A stretch of DNA of 8,027 nucleotides from CALGFH01 sp036003705 (GCA_036003705.1 DASYSE010000018.1:1-8027); one strand, 5' to 3'. Shown: positions 1 through 7,272, counted from the stretch's first letter. Numbers and translations are program-made. The notes: generated by a model not told the origin, from the letters alone.

Positions 1-403
1 TGGCCACGGCGGCCCGGGCCGCCGTGAAGGCGGCGTCGAAGCGGCGCTGGTAGCCGATCTGGACCGGCACCCCGGCGGCCTCCACCCGCCGCCCCACCTC
101 GAGGCCCTCGGCCATCGTCCGGGCGACCGGCTTCTCGCAGAACACGGGCAGGCCGGCCTCGACCGCGGCCAGGATGAGCGACGGGTGGGCGTCGGTCGCC
201 GCCGCCACCACGACGCCGTCGACCCCGGCGGCCAGCAGCGCCGCCGGGGTGTCGGCCGGCTCGGCGCCGAGACGGGCGGCGACCTCGGCGGTGACGGCCG
301 GGACGGCGTCGGTGACGACCAGCGAGTCCACGACCGGGAGGTCGGTCAGCGTGTGGGCGTGGAACGAGCCGATCCGGCCCAACCCGATCAGGCCAAGACG
401 CAT
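1..403 (-). CDS. Gfo/Idh/MocA-family oxidoreductase, probable inositol 2-dehydrogenase (IolG-like), N-terminal part
   Basis: NAD(P)-dependent dehydrogenase, seen only as its first 134 residues; the C-terminal domain lies beyond position 1. The protein opens with the Rossmann dinucleotide motif GLIGLGRIGSFHA (residues 4-16). The family Glu-Lys-Pro is at residues 90-92 in the context VFCEKPVA, where Lys91 is the conserved active-site lysine. A QIGYQRRFD segment follows at 115-123. The VFCEKP and QxGxxRRxD segments resemble myo-inositol 2-dehydrogenase IolG, which oxidises myo-inositol to 2-keto-myo-inositol. The presence of iolD in the same cluster supports that reading, but the substrate residues of the C-terminal domain are not visible. 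The ATG at 401-403 is chosen because a strong AAAGGAG lies 10 bases upstream and the Rossmann strand starts at residue 2. It begins 16 bases after the SDR stop codon and is the last gene seen in the operon. Family assignment is firm; the inositol substrate is inferred. Confidence 0.88.
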   Translation of the reverse strand, partial: MRLGLIGLGRIGSFHAHTLTDLPVVDSLVVTDAVPAVTAEVAARLGAEPADTPAALLAAGVDGVVVAAATDAHPSLILAAVEAGLPVFCEKPVARTMAEGLEVGRRVEAAGVPVQIGYQRRFDAAFTAARAAVA

Positions 404-413
404 GGTGGGCACT

Positions 414-420
414 CTCCTTT
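414..420 (-). promoter_or_regulatory. Ribosome binding site of the IolG-like gene
   Basis: AAAGGAG on the minus strand ends 10 bases before the ATG at 403. Its first A is the last base of the SDR stop codon TGA (420-422), so termination and re-initiation sites are fused. It fixes the start of the downstream gene. Confidence 0.75.
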
Positions 421-1196
421 CAGTCCAGACCGCCGAAGACGTTCTGGTCCCAGTCGATGACCGACCCGGTGACGACGCCGCTGCGGTCCGACAGCAGGAA
501 CACCACGAAGTCGGCGATCTCGTCGACTTGGCCGAGCTTGCCCATCGGGAGGGCCCTTGCCGCCCGCTCCCTCCAGGTGTCGTCGGCGGCGTGGAAGGTG
601 CGCTGGGTGGCGTCCTCGCCCTCGGTCTCGGTCCAGCCGATGTCGAGACCGTTGATGCGGATGCGATCCCAGCGGTGGGCGTGGGCGGCGTTGCGGGTCA
701 GGCCGGCCAGGCCGGCCTTGGCCGCGACGTAGGGAGCCAGGTACGGCTGACCGCCCAGCTCGGAGGAGGAGATGACGTTGACGATCGTGCCGGACGCCTT
801 GCGGGCCAGCATCTCCTTGACGGCGGCCTGCATCAGGAAGAACGGTGCCCGCAGGTTGACCGCGACGTGGGCGTCGAACAGCTCCGGGGTGGTGTCCAGC
901 AGGGTTCCCCGCGCGGTCAGCCCGGCCGCGTTGACCAGGCAGTCGACCCGGCCCAGCTCGGCCACCACGGTCGCCACCGAACCCCGGGCCTGGGCGACGT
1001 CGGCCACGTCGGCCTGCACGAACCGCGCCGTCGCGCCGGCGGCCACCAGCTCGGCGGCCAGCGCCTCGCCGGGTTCGCGGCGCCGGCCGGTGACGGCGAC
1101 CGCCGCGCCCTCCCGGGCGGCGGCCCGGGCGACCCCGGCGCCCACCCCCTGGGTGCCCCCGCTGACCAGGACCACCTTGTCGCTGAGCAGTGCCAT
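420..1196 (-). CDS. SDR-family NAD(P)-dependent oxidoreductase
   Basis: Classical short-chain dehydrogenase of 258 residues, a normal length for the family, cytoplasmic. The cofactor loop SGGTQGVGAG spans residues 12-21, NAAG is at 89-92, and the catalytic set is Asn114, Ser143-145, Tyr156 and Lys160 (YVAAK). An Arg-rich TGRRRE after the second strand (36-41) suggests a preference for NADP(H), but this is only an inference. Two places differ from the usual pattern: the loop that normally carries a Pro-Gly reads GLDIGW (183-188), and the C-terminal motif, usually ending in Asp-Gly-Gly, reads SVIDWDQNVFGG (245-256). These suggest a distinct SDR subfamily. The ATG follows the stop of the D-2-hydroxyacid dehydrogenase without a gap, and AAGGAG lies 6 bases upstream. 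In this operon it probably oxidises or reduces a cyclitol, inosose or ring-opened sugar acid; the exact substrate is unknown. Confidence 0.93.
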   Translation of the reverse strand: MALLSDKVVLVSGGTQGVGAGVARAAAREGAAVAVTGRRREPGEALAAELVAAGATARFVQADVADVAQARGSVATVVAELGRVDCLVNAAGLTARGTLLDTTPELFDAHVAVNLRAPFFLMQAAVKEMLARKASGTIVNVISSSELGGQPYLAPYVAAKAGLAGLTRNAAHAHRWDRIRINGLDIGWTETEGEDATQRTFHAADDTWRERAARALPMGKLGQVDEIADFVVFLLSDRSGVVTGSVIDWDQNVFGGLD

Positions 1197-2162
1197 TCAT
1201 GTCTCCTTCGAGGTTGCGGCGCCGGCCGGCTTCCAGTCGGGGTTGGCCAGCGCCGCCGGGCGGCGGCCGGCAAGCACGTCGGTGACTCCTCGGGCGGCGG
1301 CGGCGAAGGTGGCGACCGTGGCCCGGCGGGTCAGGCCCATCAGATGGGGGGTGAGGACGACGTTTGGGTGGTCGAACAGCGGGTGGTGGGGGGGCGGTTC
1401 GGGGTCGAAGACGTCCAGGCCGATCCCGCCCAGCCGCCCCGATTCCAGGGCGACGAGGGCGGCGTCCAGGTCGAGCAGGCCCCCGCGCCCGCAGTTGACC
1501 AGGACCGCCCCGGGCCGGATCCGGCCCAGGAAGCGGGCGTCGACCAGGTGGTAGGTGGCCTCGGTCAGGGGCGCGTGCAGGGTCAGCACGTCGCTGGCCC
1601 CGGCCAGCTCGCCCAGGTCCGGGCGGTCGACCCCGGCCGGTGGCGGGCTGATCGGGTCGTGCGCGAGCACCCGCATGCCGAACGAGGCGGCCAGCTCGCC
1701 GACCCGCCGGCCGATGCGCCCGTAGCCGATGATCCCGATGGTGGCCCCGTCCAGGTCGCCGACGGCGACGCCGGCCCGCTCGGCCCAGCGGCCCTCACGG
1801 ACCAGCCGGGTCAGCGGGGCCAGCCGCTTGACCAGGTGCAGCGCATGCGCGAGGACCCCTTCGGCGACGGCCCGGGTGCCGCTGCCCGGGGTGATGACGA
1901 CGGCGATACCGCGGACGCTGGCTGCCTCCACGTCGACCAGATCCACCCCGACGCCGGTGCGGGCCAGCACCCGCAGCCGGGGCGCGCGGGCCAGCAGGGC
2001 GGCGTCCACGACCGCGTCGGCGCGCACGATCGCCCCCTCGGCGTTGGCCAGATCCTCCGGGCCGGGATGAGCCACGAAGTCGATGGTGTCGCCGAGGACG
2101 TCGGTGACCAGGGTCGGGTCGACATGGCCGAGCGCGACGACCACCGGCCGGCGGCCGGTCAT
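1197..2162 (-). CDS. D-2-hydroxyacid dehydrogenase (phosphoglycerate dehydrogenase / hydroxypyruvate reductase-like)
   Basis: NAD(P)-dependent interconversion of a 2-oxoacid and a D-2-hydroxyacid; 321 residues, typical of the family. The N-terminal substrate-binding part includes ARTGVGVDLVD (67-77), and the Rossmann motif GYGRIG is at 146-151 with Asp169 closing the second strand (NAD preference likely). The catalytic residues are all visible: Arg226 in NCGRGG, Glu255 in FDPEPP and His273 in TPHLMG. The open frame extends upstream to 2537, but that extension is low-complexity Arg/Gly-rich and lies over the LacI gene. The ATG at 2160-2162 is chosen because it forms an ATGA overlap with the LacI stop, has AGGCGG 7 bases upstream, and begins the family's first strand. 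The last codons (AAG GAG) also act as the ribosome binding site of the SDR. The partner HpcH-type aldolase typically makes or uses 2-oxoacids, so this enzyme may act on such a product (inference). Confidence 0.92.
   Translation of the reverse strand: MTGRRPVVVALGHVDPTLVTDVLGDTIDFVAHPGPEDLANAEGAIVRADAVVDAALLARAPRLRVLARTGVGVDLVDVEAASVRGIAVVITPGSGTRAVAEGVLAHALHLVKRLAPLTRLVREGRWAERAGVAVGDLDGATIGIIGYGRIGRRVGELAASFGMRVLAHDPISPPPAGVDRPDLGELAGASDVLTLHAPLTEATYHLVDARFLGRIRPGAVLVNCGRGGLLDLDAALVALESGRLGGIGLDVFDPEPPPHHPLFDHPNVVLTPHLMGLTRRATVATFAAAARGVTDVLAGRRPAALANPDWKPAGAATSKET
1203..1208 (-). promoter_or_regulatory. Ribosome binding site of the SDR gene, inside the preceding CDS
   Basis: AAGGAG, 6 bases before the SDR ATG at 1196. 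It is formed by the Lys-Glu codons just before the end of the D-2-hydroxyacid dehydrogenase, and the junction reads AAGGAGACATGAATG. The layout favours coupled re-initiation. Confidence 0.7.
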
Positions 2163-3226
2163 CGGTCGGCCGCCTGGCGCTGGGCGCTGCTGGCCCGGAC
2201 GACCAGTCGGGGCGCCACCAGGTGCTCGACGCCCGGACGGTTCCGGGTGGCGATCCGCTCGAGCAGGCGGTGGGCGGCCAGCGAACCCATGCCGGCGCTG
2301 TCGGGGTTGACCGACGTCAGGGAGATCTGCCTGAGCTCGGCCAGGAAGGTGTCGTCGTAGCCGGTGACCGCGAGCGCGCCCGGCAGGTCGACCTCGGCGT
2401 CGGCCGCGGCCGACATGGCCCCGACAGCGGCCAGGTCGTTGGCCGCCGCCAGCGCCGTGACCGGGCGGCGGCGTCGGCGGCCGCCGTCCAGCAGCGCCGC
2501 CGCGGCGGCGTAGCCGCCGTCCTCGCTGAAGTCGCACGCCTGGACCGCGATCTCGTCGGCGAGCCCGTGGCGGGTCATGGCCGTGCGGTAGCCGGCAGCC
2601 CGCTCGGTGGCCACGGCGCCGCCGGCCCCGCCCAGGTGGGCGATCCGGCGGTGGCCGCGCTCGACCAGATGGTCGACCACCAGCTCCATGCCGGCGGCAT
2701 CGTCGCTGCGGACCACGTCGGCGCTGGCCAGGCCCTCGGCCCGGGCGCCGACGACGACCACGGGCAGGTCGCCGACCACCTCGGCCAGCCGGGCCCGGTC
2801 GGGGACCGACCCGACCACCAGCAGGCCGTCGACGCGCAGGTCGCGCAGGGCCCCGATCACGCCCACGTCGAGCCGGGGCTGGCCGGCGACGCTGGAGGGC
2901 AGCACCGCGCTGGTGAGCAGCGTGGTCAGGCGGGCCTCCTCCAGCACCTGGCCGACGGCCTCGACGATGTCCATCGACCAGGGGTTGCGCAGGTCGGCGG
3001 CCAGCACCCCGACCGCGCCGGACCGCACCGCCGACAGCGAGCGGGCGGCCCAGTTGGTCCGGTATCCCAGTTCGACGGCCGCCTGCTGGACGCGCCGGCG
3101 CTTGTCCTCGCGAACCAGCGGCTCCCCGCGCATGACCAGCGACACCAGCGACTTGGAGACCCCGGCGCGTTCGGCGACGTCGCGGATCGTCGGCCGGCGC
3201 GGGGGGCCGGCGATCTGCTCAGCCAT
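2159..3226 (-). CDS. LacI-family transcriptional regulator
   Basis: DNA-binding regulator of 355 residues, full length for LacI/GalR proteins. The N-terminal helix-turn-helix runs from about residue 12 to 37 (TIRDVAERAGVSKSLVSLVM), followed by a hinge-like YRTNWAARSLSAVRSG (55-70). The periplasmic-binding-protein-like effector domain follows, with GVLAADLRNPW (73-83), the GHRRIAHLGG strand (191-200), AANDLAAVGA (261-270) and TGYDD (288-292). The tail LVVRASS (341-347) is typical of the family. It starts 8 bases inside the end of the 418-residue oxidoreductase gene, without a clear ribosome binding site, so it probably relies on translational coupling. It ends in an ATGA overlap with the next gene. 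It most likely represses this operon until a cyclitol or a pathway intermediate binds, but no operator is visible here because the operon promoter is outside the window. An Arg run at 250-254 (GGRRRRRP) is a small local oddity. Confidence 0.94.
   Translation of the reverse strand: MAEQIAGPPRRPTIRDVAERAGVSKSLVSLVMRGEPLVREDKRRRVQQAAVELGYRTNWAARSLSAVRSGAVGVLAADLRNPWSMDIVEAVGQVLEEARLTTLLTSAVLPSSVAGQPRLDVGVIGALRDLRVDGLLVVGSVPDRARLAEVVGDLPVVVVGARAEGLASADVVRSDDAAGMELVVDHLVERGHRRIAHLGGAGGAVATERAAGYRTAMTRHGLADEIAVQACDFSEDGGYAAAAALLDGGRRRRRPVTALAAANDLAAVGAMSAAADAEVDLPGALAVTGYDDTFLAELRQISLTSVNPDSAGMGSLAAHRLLERIATRNRPGVEHLVAPRLVVRASSAQRQAADR
2170..2175 (-). promoter_or_regulatory. Ribosome binding site of the D-2-hydroxyacid dehydrogenase gene
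   Basis: AGGCGG, 7 bases before the ATG at 2162 and inside the last codons of the LacI gene. It is a moderate match to the consensus. Together with the ATGA overlap it decides between this start and the longer open frame that begins at 2537. Confidence 0.5.
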
Positions 3227-4475
3227 GGCTGGACCCCGAGGCCGACGCGGGCTCGCGACCGAAGGTGGCCCCCGGGACGGCCGGGACGGGCTGCCAGGTG
3301 CCGCCGGCCGCGGAGGCGTCGGCGGCGGCGATGACCTCGGCCACGGCGTGGGCGTCCTCGATGGTGGCGTTGCGCCGCTCCCCGCCGGCCACGGCCGCCA
3401 GGAACTTCTTGGCCTCGATGACCTTGAGGTCGTCGTAGCCCATGGCGATCCCCGGGCCGGGCTGGAAGTGGGCGTAGTCGCCCAGGTGGGGGTTGGCGAG
3501 CACGGTCGTGTAGCCCTGGTGGGGGCCGCCGCGGCCCAGGCAGAGCCGCAGCTCGTTCATCTGCTCGAAGTTCCAGACGGCCGAGCCGTCGGTGCCGTAG
3601 AGCTCGAAGCCCAGGCCGCACTGGGGGCCGACGATGGTCCGCGACGCCTCCAGGGTCCCCACCGCGCCTGGGCCCGCCGCGGTCGGGGTGAAGCGGACCA
3701 GGGTGGCGGCGTAGTCGTCGTTCTCCACGGGGCCCAGCTCGCCGTCCTCGATGACCGCGAAATGGGTGGCCGAGCCCATGGGCAGGATCGGCCGCTCGCT
3801 GTACACGGTGCTGGTCAGCGCGCTGACCTCGGCGATTGGGGCGACCAGGTAGCTGACCAGGTCGACCACGTGGCTGAGCAGGTCGCCGAGGGCGCCGCTG
3901 CCGGCCAGCTCGCGCTTGAAGCGCCACGACAGCGCCCCCTTGGGCTCGGCGGCGTAGCCGGAGAAGAACACCGCTCGGACATTCGTGATGCGCCCGAGCG
4001 CGCCCTGGGCGACCAGCTCGCGGACATGCTCGACCGCCGGGGCGTGGCGGTAGTTGTAGCCGATGGAGGTGACCACCCCGGCGGCGCGGGCGGCCGCGGC
4101 CACCTCGCCGGTCTCACGCGCCTCCCGCCCGACCGGCTTCTCAATCCAGAAGTGCTTGCCGGCCTCGGCGGCGGCCACGCCGATCTCGCGGTGCAGGACG
4201 TTGGGGGCGCAGATCGACACCACGTCCACGTCGGGGTCGGCCAGGACCTCGCGGTAGTCGGTGCTCCCCCGAGCGTAGCCGAGGGCGTCGCGGGCGTAGG
4301 CGACCCGGTCGGCGGCGGTGTCGGCGGCGTGGACCAGCCGGGGCCGCAACCCGAGCTCCGGGTAGACCGTGGGCAGCGCCTGGTAGGCGCGGCTGTGGAG
4401 CTTGCCCATCCAGCCGACGCTGATCAGCCCCACGCCGATGTCGCTGGTGGTGCCGCTGTTGGTGGTGCTGGTCAT
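3219..4475 (-). CDS. Gfo/Idh/MocA-family oxidoreductase (418 residues)
   Basis: NAD(P)-dependent sugar or cyclitol dehydrogenase; cytoplasmic. The Rossmann motif GLISVGWMGKLHS is at residues 16-28. The Glu-Lys-Pro is at 112-114 (FWIEKPVG), with Lys113 the active-site lysine, and IGYNYRHAPA follows at 138-147. The C-terminal domain carries GDLLSHVVDLVSYL (197-210), whose His202 and Asp205 fit the family's catalytic positions. At 418 residues it is longer than the roughly 340 of IolG, because of extra loops around 220-285 and 310-345. It is clearly a different subgroup from the IolG-like protein at the end of the window. The ATG at 4473-4475 has GGGGAGG 6 bases upstream and forms an ATGA overlap with the aldolase gene. 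Placement beside iolD and the aldolase suggests oxidation of an inositol, inosose or derived sugar acid; the substrate is not readable from sequence. Confidence 0.94.
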   Translation of the reverse strand: MTSTTNSGTTSDIGVGLISVGWMGKLHSRAYQALPTVYPELGLRPRLVHAADTAADRVAYARDALGYARGSTDYREVLADPDVDVVSICAPNVLHREIGVAAAEAGKHFWIEKPVGREARETGEVAAAARAAGVVTSIGYNYRHAPAVEHVRELVAQGALGRITNVRAVFFSGYAAEPKGALSWRFKRELAGSGALGDLLSHVVDLVSYLVAPIAEVSALTSTVYSERPILPMGSATHFAVIEDGELGPVENDDYAATLVRFTPTAAGPGAVGTLEASRTIVGPQCGLGFELYGTDGSAVWNFEQMNELRLCLGRGGPHQGYTTVLANPHLGDYAHFQPGPGIAMGYDDLKVIEAKKFLAAVAGGERRNATIEDAHAVAEVIAAADASAAGGTWQPVPAVPGATFGREPASASGSSHG

Positions 4476-5302
4476 GTCTGGCCTCCCCGTGTGTCAGGGA
4501 TGGAGGGTCGTGCCCGGCTGAGCTGGGCGGCGACGGTGGCGGCGAGCAGGGTGGCGTCCGAGCCGATGGCCACGAACCTCCAGCCCTCGGCCAGCCGCTG
4601 GGCCGCGGCCGCGCCGTCGCCCACCAGCAGCCCACACGCCTTGCCGTGCCGGCCGGCCGCGGCCCGGACCCGCTCGACCGCCGCCAGGTAGGCCGGTGCG
4701 GTGAGGTCGAAGGGGACCCCGAGGTTGAAGCTGAGGTCCTGGGGGCCGACGAACAGCACGTCCACCCCGTCCAGGGCGGCAATCTCCTCCACCTGCTCCA
4801 CGGCCGAGGCCGACTCGACCTGGACCACTCCCAGGACCTCGTCGGCGGCCCGGGCCAGGGCGCCCGGGTCGAGGGCGAAGCGGCAGGCCCGGTTGTAGGT
4901 GGCCACGCCCCGGTCGCCGTCGGGCGGGTAGCGCAGGTGCCGGACGGCCTCGGCGACCTCGGCGGCGGTGTCCAGGCGGGGGAGCATGACCCCGGCCGCG
5001 CCCAGGTCCAGGACCCGCCCGATGCGGATGCGGGCGGCCGACTCCACCCGGACCACGGTGGCGACGCCGTAGGCGCCGGCGGCCGGGATGACGTGGCGGA
5101 CCTGCTCCTCGCCGCCCGAGCCGTGTTCCAGGTCCAGCACCAGCCAGTCGACCCCGGCGGCGGCGCAGGCCTCGGCGGTGATCGGCGAGGCCGTCCCGAT
5201 GAAGGTGCCCAGGGTGGCCTGACCGGCGGCCAGGCGGGCCCGCAACCGGCCCCGGTCCAACGGCGACGGCCCGGCCGGGACGGTGGTGTCGGCGGTGCTC
5301 AT
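4472..5302 (-). CDS. HpcH/HpaI-type aldolase (class II, metal-dependent)
   Basis: Reversible aldol cleavage enzyme of the HpcH/HpaI/citrate lyase beta family; 276 residues, slightly above the usual 250-260, with a Ser/Thr/Pro-rich start. The family landmarks appear in order: DWLVLDLEHG (52-61), whose His60 matches the catalytic histidine; a VVRV strand (83-86); GAAGVMLPRLDTAAEV (101-116); QVES (161-164), giving the metal-ligand Glu163; and FVGPQDLS (184-191), giving the metal-ligand Asp189. Known members cleave 2-oxo-3-deoxy acids to pyruvate or a similar 2-oxoacid plus an aldehyde. The open frame extends back to 5401, but the ATG at 5300-5302 is chosen because it makes an ATGA overlap with the iolD stop and starts just before the conserved region. 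Only a weak GGTGG precedes it. In an iol-type operon the usual aldolase is IolJ, a different fold family, so this protein may serve a variant step (inference). Confidence 0.93.
   Translation of the reverse strand: MSTADTTVPAGPSPLDRGRLRARLAAGQATLGTFIGTASPITAEACAAAGVDWLVLDLEHGSGGEEQVRHVIPAAGAYGVATVVRVESAARIRIGRVLDLGAAGVMLPRLDTAAEVAEAVRHLRYPPDGDRGVATYNRACRFALDPGALARAADEVLGVVQVESASAVEQVEEIAALDGVDVLFVGPQDLSFNLGVPFDLTAPAYLAAVERVRAAAGRHGKACGLLVGDGAAAAQRLAEGWRFVAIGSDATLLAATVAAQLSRARPSIPDTRGGQT
4482..4488 (-). promoter_or_regulatory. Ribosome binding site of the 418-residue oxidoreductase gene
   Basis: GGGGAGG, 6 bases before the ATG at 4475, lying inside the final codons of the aldolase gene. It supports the chosen start and translational coupling across the ATGA overlap. 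Confidence 0.7.
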
Positions 5303-7272
5303 CCGTGCCACCGCTGGGTGGCCAGGCCGTCCTCGTACTCGGCCCGCAGCCGGGCGACTGCCTCCTGCTCGGCGACCTCGGCGGGGGCGACGTCCCACCA
5401 CACGCCGGCACCCGGGAGGTCGGCGTGGGGGATGGCGGGGACCACGATCACCACCGGACCGCCGTGGTCGCGGGTGGCGGCCAGGGCCTGCCGGACCTCG
5501 TCGGCGGTGGTCGCCCGGAGGGCGCGGGCGCCCAGCCCCTCGGCCACCTTCACCAGGTCAACGTCCAGGTAGTCGCCTTCCAGGCGCGGCGGCTTGGCGC
5601 CGGGGCCCGACTCCGGGCCGGCCAGCTCCAGGCGGCCGTCGCGGTAGCGGAACTCGTTGGCGAACTCGCGGCCGCTGCGCAGCATCTGCAGGCGGTGGAT
5701 GACCTGGTAGCCACGGTTCTCGGGGATCACGACGGTGATCGGCAGACGCTCCTGGGCGGCGGTGACCAGCTCGGTGGGGGCCATCAGGAAGGTGCCGTCG
5801 CCCAGGAACGAGACGATCCGCTTGGTGGGGTCGGGTTCGGCCAGGCGCACCCCGATGGCGGCCGGCAGCTCATAGCCCATGCAGGAGAATCCGAACTCCA
5901 GGTGGGTGTGGCGGCCCTCGGTGGCGTCCCAGACCTTCTGCAGGTCGCCGGGGGGGCCGCCGGCGGCGGCGATGACGACGTCGCCAGCCCGGGCGTGCTC
6001 CTGCAGCAGCCCGATGATCTGGCCCTGGGTGAGCACGGCGCCGGTGTCGGTGACGACGTCGGAGTCGGGCGGCAGGGCCGAGGGGTCGAAGGGCGTGTCG
6101 GGGTCCAGCGCGGCGGCCCGTTCGGTCTGCCACTGGCGGTTGCGGGCCCGGACCCGCTCCTGCCAGGCGGCGGGGCTGGTGGTGCCGGCGCGCTGGACGG
6201 CCTCGGCCAGGGCGGCCAGGGCGCGTTTGGCGTCGGCCACGATCCCGGTGGCTCCCAGCCGCCCGGCGTCGTGGGGGTTGACGTTGATGCTGGCGAAGCG
6301 CACGCCTGGGTGCTGGAACAGCGACTGCGAGGCGGTGGCGAAGTCGGTCAGGCGCGATCCGACGGTCAGGACCAGGTCGGCCTGGCGGGCCAGGTCGTTG
6401 GTGGCCGGGGTGCCCTCCAGGCCGATGCCGCCCAGCTGCCACCAGGTGCGCTGCTGGACCGCGCCCTTGCCGGCGAAGGTCTCGGCCACCGGGATCCCGG
6501 TCGCGGCGGCCAGGGCCTCCAGCTCGGGGGTGGCGCCGGCGTAGATGACCCCGCCGCCGGCGATGATGAACGGCCGTTGCGCCTGGGCGAGCAGCCGGGC
6601 CACCGTGTCGACCTCGTCGGGGTCGGGGGGTGGGCGGCGGATGGTCCAGTCGCGCTCGGCGAACAGCTCGGCCGGGTAGTCGTAGGCGTGGGACTGGATG
6701 TCCTGGGGGAGGGACAGGACCACGGCGCCGGTGTCGACCGGGTCGGTCAGCACCCGCGTGGCCGCCGGCAGCGCGGTCAGCAGCTGCTCGGGCCGGGTGA
6801 TGCGGTCGAAGAAGCGGGCGAGGGGCCGGAAGGCGTCGTTGACGGAGGTGTCGGCCTCGATCGGGTGCTGGAGCTGCTGCAGGACCGGGCCCTGACGGCG
6901 GGTCGCGTAGGCGTCACCGGGCAGCAGCAGCACCGGCAGGCGGTTGACGGTGGCCAGCCCGGCGCCGGTCACCATGTTGAGCGCGCCCGGGCCGATGGAG
7001 GCGGTGACGGCCAGGGTGGCGTGCCGCCGCGACGCCTTGGCATAGGCGGTGGCCACATGCACCAGGGCTTGTTCGTTGCGGCCCTGGATGAAAGGCAGGG
7101 CGTCGCTGAGCTGGTCAAGGGCCTGGCCGAGGCCGGCCACGTTGCCGTGGCCGAAGATCCCGAGCGCGGCCGGGATGAGCCGTCGGCGCTGCCCGTCGGC
7201 GACCGAGTACTGCCTGGAGAGATAGGTCACGATGGCCTGGGCGACGGTCAGTCGCACAGTGTCGGTTGGCAT
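5299..7272 (-). CDS. iolD: 3D-(3,5/4)-trihydroxycyclohexane-1,2-dione hydrolase (IolD)
   Basis: Thiamine-diphosphate enzyme that opens the ring of 3D-trihydroxycyclohexane-1,2-dione to 5-deoxy-glucuronate in myo-inositol catabolism; cytoplasmic. At 657 residues it is close to Bacillus IolD (about 640). The N-terminal pyrimidine-binding domain carries the ThDP-activating Glu67 in FIQGRNEQALVH (61-72), then TASIGPGALNMVTGA (90-104) and GDAYATRRQGPVLQQLQHP (119-137). The central domain has IIAGGGVIYAGA (236-247). The C-terminal diphosphate-binding domain has EFGFSCMGYELPAAIG (459-474) and GDGTFLMAPTELVTA (491-505), followed 28 residues after the GDG start by PENRGYQVI (517-525), the GDG-to-Asn ThDP/Mg motif. 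The open frame runs back to 7443, but the ATG at 7270-7272 has AGGAGG at 8 bases and starts just before the first conserved helix. It follows the aldehyde dehydrogenase gene by 44 bases and overlaps the aldolase gene at ATGA. It is the most diagnostic gene of the cluster. Confidence 0.95.
   Translation of the reverse strand: MPTDTVRLTVAQAIVTYLSRQYSVADGQRRRLIPAALGIFGHGNVAGLGQALDQLSDALPFIQGRNEQALVHVATAYAKASRRHATLAVTASIGPGALNMVTGAGLATVNRLPVLLLPGDAYATRRQGPVLQQLQHPIEADTSVNDAFRPLARFFDRITRPEQLLTALPAATRVLTDPVDTGAVVLSLPQDIQSHAYDYPAELFAERDWTIRRPPPDPDEVDTVARLLAQAQRPFIIAGGGVIYAGATPELEALAAATGIPVAETFAGKGAVQQRTWWQLGGIGLEGTPATNDLARQADLVLTVGSRLTDFATASQSLFQHPGVRFASINVNPHDAGRLGATGIVADAKRALAALAEAVQRAGTTSPAAWQERVRARNRQWQTERAAALDPDTPFDPSALPPDSDVVTDTGAVLTQGQIIGLLQEHARAGDVVIAAAGGPPGDLQKVWDATEGRHTHLEFGFSCMGYELPAAIGVRLAEPDPTKRIVSFLGDGTFLMAPTELVTAAQERLPITVVIPENRGYQVIHRLQMLRSGREFANEFRYRDGRLELAGPESGPGAKPPRLEGDYLDVDLVKVAEGLGARALRATTADEVRQALAATRDHGGPVVIVVPAIPHADLPGAGVWWDVAPAEVAEQEAVARLRAEYEDGLATQRWHG

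Noticed and set aside
174..2360. A 728-residue open frame on the plus strand
   Set aside because: It runs antisense across three well-supported minus-strand genes, has low-complexity Gly/Ala/Arg/Asp composition and no domain motifs. Long antisense frames are expected at this GC content.
2163..2537. N-terminal extension of the D-2-hydroxyacid dehydrogenase to a start at 2537
   Set aside because: The extension is Arg/Gly/Pro-rich, unlike the family, and lies within the LacI coding region. The ATG at 2162 has an ATGA overlap and a ribosome binding site.
2607..4691. A 694-residue open frame on the plus strand
   Set aside because: It is antisense to the LacI and 418-residue oxidoreductase genes, with Thr/Ser/Arg-rich then Gly/Val-rich low-complexity sequence typical of a GC-rich shadow frame.
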